This document shows positions 1-5,918 of a stretch of DNA of 6,729 nucleotides, in pieces. Made by a program: the position numbers and the translations under genes. Every line of letters starts with the position of its first letter. The first letter of the stretch is position 1. Where the stretch lies: positions 1-6,729 of the forward strand of contig WJJA01000147.1 in the NCBI GenBank assembly GCA_014729955.1, written 5' to 3'. This DNA is from a bacterium (GTDB lineage: Bacteria > Electryoneota > Electryoneia > Electryoneales > Electryoneaceae). A model generated the notes under the pieces. The model saw only the letters and a list, made by a program, of their open reading frames with translations. It searched no databases and was not told where the DNA came from.

Positions 1-6
1 GATTCC

Positions 7-26
7 TGACACGCCCACCCGTGTCA
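7..26. repeat. Perfect 7-bp hairpin without a T-tract
   Basis: TGACACG (7-13) and CGTGTCA (20-26) are perfect inverted arms around a 6-nt loop. Neither strand has a run of T after the stem, so it is not a normal intrinsic terminator. It may be an operator or RNA structure belonging to a gene left of the window. Its function is unknown. Confidence 0.35.
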
Positions 27-87
27 ATCCTGATCTGCAATGTACCTCATGCGAGTGCTTAGCGCAACGAACGGAACGCCTAACACC

Positions 88-115
88 GCTCTATGTGAAA
101 CGTTTTTCAAAGAGC
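88..115 (-). terminator. Possible stem-loop just after the Fur-family gene
   Basis: GCTCT (88-92) pairs with AGAGC (111-115), and inside it TGAAA (96-100) pairs with TTTCA (105-109) around a 4-nt loop. The structure begins about five bases past the stop codon of the minus-strand regulator gene, where a transcription end would be expected. A clean T-run is missing, so it may only protect the 3' end of the transcript. No other gene is visible in 1-120. Confidence 0.3.
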
Positions 116-120
116 CGATT

Positions 121-510
121 TCAGCCGGTTTCAGCACGACAGGTCGGACACAAACCCTTGTACAACACCGAAACGGCCTGGATGTCCCAACCTTCTCGAA
201 TCGGTAGCGACCCTGTCCTCGAATGAGTCGCATCGCCCATCACATCGGCGGTCGCGCCACATCGAACGCATTGCACGTGATGATGAGGTTCCGTGTTGCC
301 GTCATATCGCTTCGGTCCGTCCTCTACGACGATACGACGAGCCGCGCCTTCTTCCACCAGCAACTCGAGATTGCGATAGACCGTGCCCAGGCTCACCCTC
401 GGCAGTTTCGCCTTCACACGCATGTATAACTCATCCGCCGTAGGGTGAGTGGGATGAGCGATCAATTCATCACGAATAATCTGTCGCTGTCTGGTTTGTC
501 GTCGCTGCAT
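121..510 (-). CDS. Fur-superfamily metalloregulator, PerR-like
   Basis: This is a DNA-binding metal-dependent repressor of 129 residues, close to the usual Fur/PerR length but with a short N-terminal arm. The winged-helix part covers roughly residues 1-68, with the recognition-helix motif VSLGTVYRNLELL at 39-51. The dimerisation part has two CxxC pairs (C81/C84 and C121/C124), which form the structural zinc site. Aligned by eye to Bacillus subtilis PerR, the five regulatory-metal ligands H37, D85, H91, H93 and D104 correspond to H22, D70, H76, H78 and D89, with identical spacing from D85 to D104. The His/Glu that Fur and Zur use in the later strand (before GLCPTC) is replaced by Val/Ser. This favours a peroxide-sensing PerR type over Fe or Zn homeostasis, but function is inferred. 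The ATG at 508-510 is supported by AAGG 8 nt upstream. It stands alone, and its target genes are not in view. Confidence 0.92.
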   Translation of the reverse strand: MQRRQTRQRQIIRDELIAHPTHPTADELYMRVKAKLPRVSLGTVYRNLELLVEEGAARRIVVEDGPKRYDGNTEPHHHVQCVRCGATADVMGDATHSRTGSLPIREGWDIQAVSVLYKGLCPTCRAETG

Positions 511-517
511 CTTTTTT

Positions 518-567
518 TCCTTAACGATAACGGTTACTATTAAATGGTTTTTACCACCTTACCGCAA
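518..567 (-). promoter_or_regulatory. Promoter and ribosome binding site of the PerR-like gene
   Basis: Reading the minus strand, TTGCGG (562-567) and TTTAAT (539-544) are separated by exactly 17 bp and resemble sigma70 -35 (3/6) and -10 (5/6) elements. Transcription would begin near 532, giving a leader of about 22 nt with AAGG at about 518-521 as ribosome binding site, followed by an A-rich spacer to the ATG. The assignment rests on eye inspection only. Confidence 0.5.
522..536. promoter_or_regulatory. Candidate Fur-family operator (7-1-7)
   Basis: On the plus strand TAACGAT-A-ACGGTTA is a 15-bp imperfect palindrome with 7-1-7 geometry, the usual arrangement of Fur, PerR and Zur boxes. The half-sites match at 5 of 7 positions (TAACGAT against TAACCGT). 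It lies just downstream of the -10 element, over the predicted transcription start, and touches the ribosome binding site, so a bound dimer would block expression. The bases are not the AT-rich TTATAAT core of the Bacillus PerR box. Autoregulation is inferred. Confidence 0.45.
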
Positions 568-869
568 GGGCAACCAAGGAACTCGAGAGACAGGCCCCAA
601 TATTTCACGAGTTCAAACTGCGTCAGATGTGAGGCGCGAAGGATGAAGCTGTCCAGTGCAATACCGCGAATCCTTCGGTACAAAAGCAGATGACGCAGTT
701 GGGACCGTCCGACGGCTGAATGAATAGATGAGTCTGGCTTGGACACAATCTGTGCCGAAGAAAACCCGTGTAGCGCGATACTATCTTATTGTTAGTTATA
801 TATTTAGGAAAGAATGTACTCGCCATTCATGAAATAGTCGAGCTGGATCCGTCATGCAGCAGCTGACAG
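568..869. other. Intergenic region with no supported gene
   Basis: About 300 bp between the PerR-like promoter and the terminator of the operon. Short overlapping reading frames on both strands lack recognisable protein motifs or good ribosome binding sites. The left half holds a nested inverted repeat (described separately) and a hairpin with 7-bp arms GAACTCG (579-585) and CGAGTTC (608-614), which would compete with the outer extension of that repeat. An 11-bp odd palindrome, CCGTCCGACGG, lies at 705-715. The right part, about 777-835, is distinctly AT-rich compared with its surroundings. It could hold a small RNA, a remnant of a mobile element, or nothing functional. Confidence 0.6.
611..705. 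repeat. Nested inverted repeat, possible structured RNA
   Basis: The outer arms AACTGCGTCA (616-625) and TGACGCAGTT (691-700) are a perfect 10-bp inverted repeat. After one mismatch, pairing can continue with 611-614 against 702-705 (one G-U). Inside, CGAAGGAT (637-644) and ATCCTTCG (670-677) form a perfect 8-bp repeat closing a 25-nt loop. The internal loop of 11 and 13 nt could add UGU/ACA pairs (628-630 with 680-682). Two nested perfect arms in 95 bp are unlikely by chance and suggest a folded RNA or a small repeat element. The strand cannot be decided, and no T-tract follows on either strand. Confidence 0.5.
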
Positions 870-894
870 AAAAAGGAACCCGTAGGCTCCTTTT
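870..894 (-). terminator. Intrinsic terminator of the M24/glycosidase operon
   Basis: AAAAGGA (871-877) and TCCTTTT (888-894) are 7-bp inverted arms. Inside, CC (879-880) pairs with GG (885-886) past a single mismatch, leaving the loop CGTA. On the minus strand the stem ends in TTTTT (870-874), so transcripts coming from the large hydrolase gene would stop here, about 119 bp past its stop codon. The plus strand also has a T-run (TTTT), so the site could work both ways, although no plus-strand gene leads into it. Confidence 0.7.
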
Positions 895-958
895 CGTTGC
901 AAAGCAGGCCAGAGGCGCGCGCAGAGCGTAAACCAAAGCAATCATCTCTTCTTCGGAG

Positions 959-984
959 CTGATGAGCCCTGCCGGACCTGACAG
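959..984 (-). ncRNA. SRP-RNA-like hairpin in the 3' untranslated region (doubtful)
   Basis: The minus strand reads GTCAGGTCCGG, identical to the first half of the highly conserved tip of bacterial SRP RNA. The second half differs from the consensus GGAAGGAAGCAGC. By eye, 17 of 22 positions match. The segment folds as 3 bp, a 3x3 internal loop and 5 bp under a GGCA loop, and the two A-C mismatches of the SRP symmetric loop are kept. The GNRA tetraloop and the A and G next to it are lost, and the flanks do not form a clear long SRP helix. A true SRP RNA is therefore unlikely. It may be an ordinary 3' UTR structure. Confidence 0.15.
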
Positions 985-1012
985 ATCATAACACCGGGTT
1001 TGAAGTTCGGGA

Positions 1013-4000
1013 TTACGGCTTCAACGGGAAACGACTGTCCTGATCTACTGCACCGTGCGTGTCATGGTTATACTGCATTCCGATCATCACCAGCTTTACC
1101 TCTTTACGCACGTAGTCCTCACGGCCGGTCGGGAAACTGACCTGGAAACGCTGCAAGCCCGGTTCGATCGACATCAACGTGCAACCGACTGCGGAACCGA
1201 CGGCTCGGTCAAATGTGCGCACACGGAATTGCTCCGTCGCTCCGGATCGGCCCTCCAGCACTACGCTGAAGACTCCTTTGTGATAAACTTCATCGACAAT
1301 GCGAAGATGGTGCGAAGTATCGCCGGGATCCAGCTCTACTTCGGGCGGGACAACGCCGATGCCGCCTTTTGTCCCCAGCCGGACCGTAATCGGTGTACCG
1401 TTCAGTTCAAGAACCCACGGCGCGTCACCGGGCAGGGGGGATTCTGTTGCATCCGATCCGCTGCCTTCCACAACCGCGCCTGATACCACATCCTGGTCAA
1501 TCGGCAGGCGTGGGTCGAAGGACACCTGCACAGACGGTCCATCGGCGGCCAGTACATAGTGAGTAAGGTTGGCGTCACGCAGCAGTTTAAGATGCACCCG
1601 GGTGTCTCCCACACGCAGGTTGCGCACGGTGACGGTATCCCAGTGGACCGGGAAAGAGGGCGCCAGACGGGCCGTCCCATGGGGCGCATCCGGTTGCCAG
1701 CCGATCATACCGGCGATCACCGGGTGAGCGATGTTGGTCTCCGACCAGCACTGGTGGGGGCAGACCCCGGACGGCCGGTAGGATGCGCCGTGCATTACCT
1801 CCTCAACATAACCAAGTGCCCAGTGCTGCTTGATGCCCATGTTGGCCTGAATCCGGCCGAAGCCCTGAGTCGGACGGTTGTACGCATACTCCGCCAGGGA
1901 TGTCCATCCGGTAAACAGCGGCCAGACCGTGCCCGAATGGTAGCCGCGCTCGTTGAAGCCTGGAGAGTTGGAGGAGAGGATGCGCATACCCCAGTCGGTG
2001 GAGAAAGCAGTGGTTGCAAATTCCCGTGTTACAGGCACTATCTTTTCCGCGTCCAGCAGTCCGAACGAACCGTTCACCGCAGGCAGTACCGTACGGGAAC
2101 GGTTGAAACTGCCGTCCGGGTTCTTGCCGAAGTAGTAAAACCGACCGTCTTTATTCCAGAATTCGGAGTCGAGAGTCTTCTTTACCCGTACAGCACGCTT
2201 TTCATAGCCGGCTGCGGCTTCCTCATCTCCGACCAGTCGTTTCAGATACGCCATATCCTCCAAAGTCTTCGCCCAGAGTCCGGCAAGGTAAAAGGATGTC
2301 TGCGTACCCCACAACGCTCCGCCTTCGACCCAGCCGTGACCGACGTTCACATTCTCGATCAAATCGTCTCGGTTCGTATCGGTCGACTCGAGAAATTCCA
2401 TCGCAAGATCGAGGTGAGGTATGCTCTGACGCAGGAATGCGAGATCGCCGGAGGTGCGGACATAGTCGGCAAACAGGATGATGTAAAGCGGGGTGGAGTC
2501 GGACGCGTCAAAATGCACGGATCCCGATGTGGAAAGCTCATGAAAAACCTTTCCGTTCAGATCCTGGTACGCCTGGAAAAACTCCAACTGTTCGCGAACG
2601 GATTCTGTATCGCCGTACTTGTTGAACGCGAACGCCGACCAGGAGGCGTCACGTCCGAAGTACCAGGCATACCCCGGCCGTCCACTGATCTCGTGACCGC
2701 CGTCCCACCCTCGTTCCGTGGTTCCGAAGCCTGCTACCAGGGCGGTTCCCAGACCGGGCGTGCGAGTCACAAACCTGTCGATTCCCACAAGGTTCCAGCG
2801 CCATAAACGATTGAATGTTTCGTCCTGGGACGTAATTTGGACATAGGCATCCTGAATAAAACGGACATGCTCGATTTGCCCCTTCAGTTCGGTCAGCGGG
2901 TTACGCATCATCTCGAAATAGTCGCTGCGAACCGCACGCTCGTTTTCATTCGAAAATGCAAAGACTATCGTCAACGGTTCGTCGGGCTGAAGCGAGTACT
3001 GTGCGGAATGGGCTACCTGGTTCAGCTGCGTAGGCACACCCTTCGGCACGTCTTCTTTCCAAAGGATGTCTCTGTACGGGCCGGTCAGCTCGAGGTTGGG
3101 CTCACGGTCCGCCCCGACCAATCCGTGAAACCGACCCTCACCTGACTGTACATAGAGTGCGTTCCATTTTTGATCCCAACCGTATTGCAGGTCGCCGGCG
3201 GCCCTATGATCATACGGCCACATCCACCGCAGGTCAGTGGAATAGCGGACAACGAGGTCCGCTTTGCTGCGGGTACGGTATTGCACAATCCCACCGCCTC
3301 GCTCTTTGGATGCGAAGAGGATCTCCTCCACGTCACCCACCGGGGTTCGGTAGATACGGTGCAGCGCCTCCGGCCGGATGAACGCCGTGCGCGGAGCTTC
3401 ATCGAGCCAGTACACCACGCCGTGATGATGGATCCCCGCATGGAAGTCTTTCAGCAGGCGGTTGGGATGCACCCACACCTCGCTGATCCCGCCCTTTTCT
3501 TCACCCATGATCAGCGTGCGACGGCCGCCCAGGCTGTACCAGTCCTCATCCGGTGTGTGCTCGATGAACTGCAGGTCGCTTGAATCGGTTAGTGCCCACG
3601 CGGGCGATTCGCTGTCTCCAGAAGGCTCCGACTGCGGTTCAAAACGCAGGGGTTCTGGATCGTCGAAAGCCCACCAACTGACCGCTTGGCCACGCTTCGG
3701 ACCGTTCGCGAGGTATGTGAGACAGTTCTCCAGGAAGCGATCCAGGCGGTATTGCAGCAGGTTCGGACCGTACATGGGTGTATACGCACCAACCGTAAGG
3801 ATCGGACCTTTGTCCCCGTCGAGGTCGCCGTATTCGACCATCAGTTTCGAGTCGGCATCAATTGTGATGTAGCGCTTTTCAACGGCAGCCACTCGTCCCT
3901 CTTTCGGCGCGTCCTCACCGAACCATCCGATCACAGGTGTTGAAGCAGCTATGCCGGGATCGTACAGGAAGGTACCGCCGAAGAGCCCGTCAAAGGCCGG

Positions 4001-4486
4001 ATGCCCGAAACGTGACTGCAGGCCGCGTTTCCGTGCAAAAAACCAGCTCTCAGCCTTCTCGATCTCTTGCTGTTGCACGGCCGGAGTGTTCGATTCAATC
4101 CCGGCGATCGAAGGCAGCAGGGTCGCATACCCGGTCAGGAAAAGGGGTGTGCCGGCATCGTGCCGGGTTCTCACAAAATCTGCGAGTTCTTCACGCAGAT
4201 CGGACCAACGTGCCCAGGAAGTACTGTCAGGAAGGTGAATCCAGAGAACATCCGCCTCGGGAACGTCCTCCTCGAAGGTAAAGGAAACGCTTTCCAGATC
4301 GGGTTGTTGGTCAATCCAACGCAGGACAGCACCCGTCTCGGGCGATGAAGGGGCAACGATCTCTACCAGCACCGCGACCGTGACGGTTCGCCCGCAGCAG
4401 CCCGCCGACAGAACTGTCGCAAGCAATAGTACGGCAATAAGTGGATATGAATATCCTGTTTTATGGTATCGATTGCGTGTCGTCAT
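1013..4486 (-). CDS. Lipoprotein with amidotransferase-like domain and (alpha/alpha)6 glycoside hydrolase domain
   Basis: A predicted lipid-anchored hydrolase of 1157 residues acting outside the cytoplasmic membrane on an unidentified glycan. A hydrophobic segment (PLIAVLLLATVLSAGC) ends in lipobox Cys30. Residues about 35-262 look like a class I glutamine-amidotransferase/ThuA-type Rossmann domain without the nucleophile elbow (GYA where GCG would be). A beta-rich domain follows (about 280-520), then an (alpha/alpha)6 barrel (about 540-935) resembling amylo-1,6-glucosidase and GH63/GH133-type enzymes, then a C-terminal beta domain. Barrel motifs are WYFGRDASW (608-616), GHGWVEGG (716-723), GYHSGTVWP (848-856) and CWSETNIAHP (913-922). 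Candidate catalytic acids are E721 and E916. The ATG at 4484-4486 is preferred because AAGGGG lies 6 nt upstream; a GTG at 4504 in the same frame would add six residues. It follows the M24 gene by 56 bp with no terminator between, so they are probably co-transcribed. The exact family is uncertain. Confidence 0.85.
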   Translation of the reverse strand: MTTRNRYHKTGYSYPLIAVLLLATVLSAGCCGRTVTVAVLVEIVAPSSPETGAVLRWIDQQPDLESVSFTFEEDVPEADVLWIHLPDSTSWARWSDLREELADFVRTRHDAGTPLFLTGYATLLPSIAGIESNTPAVQQQEIEKAESWFFARKRGLQSRFGHPAFDGLFGGTFLYDPGIAASTPVIGWFGEDAPKEGRVAAVEKRYITIDADSKLMVEYGDLDGDKGPILTVGAYTPMYGPNLLQYRLDRFLENCLTYLANGPKRGQAVSWWAFDDPEPLRFEPQSEPSGDSESPAWALTDSSDLQFIEHTPDEDWYSLGGRRTLIMGEEKGGISEVWVHPNRLLKDFHAGIHHHGVVYWLDEAPRTAFIRPEALHRIYRTPVGDVEEILFASKERGGGIVQYRTRSKADLVVRYSTDLRWMWPYDHRAAGDLQYGWDQKWNALYVQSGEGRFHGLVGADREPNLELTGPYRDILWKEDVPKGVPTQLNQVAHSAQYSLQPDEPLTIVFAFSNENERAVRSDYFEMMRNPLTELKGQIEHVRFIQDAYVQITSQDETFNRLWRWNLVGIDRFVTRTPGLGTALVAGFGTTERGWDGGHEISGRPGYAWYFGRDASWSAFAFNKYGDTESVREQLEFFQAYQDLNGKVFHELSTSGSVHFDASDSTPLYIILFADYVRTSGDLAFLRQSIPHLDLAMEFLESTDTNRDDLIENVNVGHGWVEGGALWGTQTSFYLAGLWAKTLEDMAYLKRLVGDEEAAAGYEKRAVRVKKTLDSEFWNKDGRFYYFGKNPDGSFNRSRTVLPAVNGSFGLLDAEKIVPVTREFATTAFSTDWGMRILSSNSPGFNERGYHSGTVWPLFTGWTSLAEYAYNRPTQGFGRIQANMGIKQHWALGYVEEVMHGASYRPSGVCPHQCWSETNIAHPVIAGMIGWQPDAPHGTARLAPSFPVHWDTVTVRNLRVGDTRVHLKLLRDANLTHYVLAADGPSVQVSFDPRLPIDQDVVSGAVVEGSGSDATESPLPGDAPWVLELNGTPITVRLGTKGGIGVVPPEVELDPGDTSHHLRIVDEVYHKGVFSVVLEGRSGATEQFRVRTFDRAVGSAVGCTLMSIEPGLQRFQVSFPTGREDYVRKEVKLVMIGMQYNHDTHGAVDQDSRFPLKP

Positions 4487-4542
4487 CTTCATCCCCTTGG
4501 ACACCCATCCTGTAAGTTCCGATTTCTATGTAGAGCATTGGT

Positions 4543-5781
4543 TCAACGCAGCAGGATCCCCGGTTGCGGGTACACCTCACCATCAACGTCCACACGGATT
4601 TCCGGCCATTGACCGGTCCGTGTTACGTTCTCCTGTGTACTGTCGGCATGGGCGATGATCGTGTCTTCCACTTTCGCGCCCTGTACTGTCGGATTCCAGG
4701 CGAACGCCTGGTTCGGACGGACGCTCGCCTGTAAGAAGGGGTAGATTACGAATTCACGGTTGTCATATCCGATGGCGCCGCCCTGGTGGTGTTCACGCCA
4801 CTCTTCAGGAAAGCCCTCGTCGACATACCACTGTTTCATCTCTTCAAACAGTTCACCGAGATCCTTGCCCGGACGAGTCGCGTGATGATAACGTGCAGAC
4901 ACCTCGACCGCGGCGGAGAGCCGTGTTTGCAGACTGTCCGGCAACGGTCCGAAATGGACAAAACGTGTGACCGCCACGGTCAACCCCCATTTTTCCGCAC
5001 AGACGTTGACCATCGCGTAGGAGTCGATCGTGTCATCAGAGGGCGGCACATGCCGGTAACGGAACAGCTGTTCGTCCGACCCCGTCAGCAGCACCGTCGG
5101 TCGTATCCCGCGACGCCACAAGGCTCGAGCGGTGAGTGATTCCATATCATACCCGCTCATGCCCGGTTCAAGAATACGACAAACCTCTTCCACCGCCAAT
5201 GCGGTTTCACGTCCCAGCCAACGCAGTTTTTCGATCTCCGTTGATGTGAGTTCATAGCGTAACGGCTGGAAGTCATTGAATACGTTCGCCGTACCGGGAA
5301 AATCCGAATCCGCACCGATGCGTCCCGGCTGTCCATGAAGCAATCCACGCATCATTTTCATCCGGGCATCATCGGCGGTTTGCTGCTGATACCAGGCGGT
5401 ATGGCGGGATTCAAATCCCAGTTCGTTGAGGCGGTCATGCACACGAGGACCTTCACTCTTGCTTGCCAACAGGTACTCTTTGCCTCGTTCGGTAAGGAAG
5501 ACCGCCACCGCCCCTGACTCCTTGTCAAACTCAATCATGTTGTTGTCATACCCGGCGGTGATCCAGGCATAGTTCTCCGGACGTTGCAGAACCATGCCGA
5601 TCAGTCGCTCTTCCTTCATGAAATCCAGCAGACGCGCTTTCTTCTCGGCGATTTCCGTCTTCACCTGGTCCATGGTCAGGATGTGTGAGGGATTTGTGAC
5701 GCCGACAGGCTCAGGCGATGGAGTACAACCGACGGCAAATAACAGCACGATCAGCAAAATCCATAGCAGGTGTTTCGGCAT
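4543..5781 (-). CDS. M24-family (creatinase/Xaa-Pro peptidase-like) lipoprotein lacking most metal ligands
   Basis: A 412-residue protein with a short hydrophobic signal and lipobox AVGC (Cys19), so probably anchored outside the cytoplasmic membrane. Residues about 38-168 form the creatinase N-terminal domain and about 180-412 the pita-bread M24 domain. Of the five ligands of dimetal M24 enzymes, the first two Asp are replaced (N259, and A270 in VAVTR where SDxTR is usual), the His is kept (H332 in HHQGGAIGY), the next Glu is Asn (N363 in FAWNP) and the last Glu is kept (E372 in KVEDT). Classical metal-dependent aminopeptidase activity is thus doubtful. Creatinase, which has the same fold and works without metal, is a precedent for another C-N hydrolysis. 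The ATG at 5779-5781 follows GGGAGGAG about 8 nt upstream, and a TTG in frame at 5802 is less likely. It is first of two genes in the operon. Confidence 0.88.
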   Translation of the reverse strand: MPKHLLWILLIVLLFAVGCTPSPEPVGVTNPSHILTMDQVKTEIAEKKARLLDFMKEERLIGMVLQRPENYAWITAGYDNNMIEFDKESGAVAVFLTERGKEYLLASKSEGPRVHDRLNELGFESRHTAWYQQQTADDARMKMMRGLLHGQPGRIGADSDFPGTANVFNDFQPLRYELTSTEIEKLRWLGRETALAVEEVCRILEPGMSGYDMESLTARALWRRGIRPTVLLTGSDEQLFRYRHVPPSDDTIDSYAMVNVCAEKWGLTVAVTRFVHFGPLPDSLQTRLSAAVEVSARYHHATRPGKDLGELFEEMKQWYVDEGFPEEWREHHQGGAIGYDNREFVIYPFLQASVRPNQAFAWNPTVQGAKVEDTIIAHADSTQENVTRTGQWPEIRVDVDGEVYPQPGILLR

Positions 5782-5918
5782 TGTGCAGCTCCTCCCTCGC
5801 AATGACGATGCGCAAGCTTATATCTTTCAGGCGTTCTGCCGGCGTTTGCCGGATGCCGTTGTCATGCAAGATACGGCCTTCAGTGGATGTGAAACAGCAT
5901 GCAAGGGGGAATCGTCAC
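5782..5918. promoter_or_regulatory. Divergent promoter region between the two lipoprotein units
   Basis: The 137 bp separate divergent start codons and must hold promoters for both directions. For the minus direction TATAAG (5817-5822) is a good -10 (5/6), but I see no matching -35. For the plus direction TTGTCA (5859-5864) resembles a -35 (5/6) without a good -10. A hairpin CCGGC-GTTT-GCCGG (5839-5852) sits near the centre, and CATGCAAG occurs twice (5863-5870 and 5898-5905). These could be regulator sites shared by both units. Ribosome sites are GGGAGGAG (minus) and AAGGGGGA at 5903-5910 (plus). Confidence 0.4.

Noticed and set aside
2..226. Plus-strand frame open from the window start
   Set aside because: It runs antisense into the regulator gene, contains no recognisable motif and could be chance; it is not enough to call the end of an upstream gene.
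540..826. Two overlapping minus-strand frames of 67-68 codons between the regulator and the operon
   Set aside because: They overlap each other and the inverted repeat, have no good ribosome binding site or known motif, and one ends in the regulator's promoter region.
959..984. A complete SRP RNA gene at this place
   Set aside because: The GNRA loop and the conserved bases on the 3' side are missing and the flanks do not form the long helix, so it is kept only as a doubtful SRP-like hairpin.
1559..2806. Plus-strand open frame of 415 codons inside the large hydrolase gene
   Set aside because: It lies wholly antisense to a gene with clear domains and motifs, has no recognisable protein features and is rich in Arg, Gly and Val as expected of a GC-rich antisense shadow.
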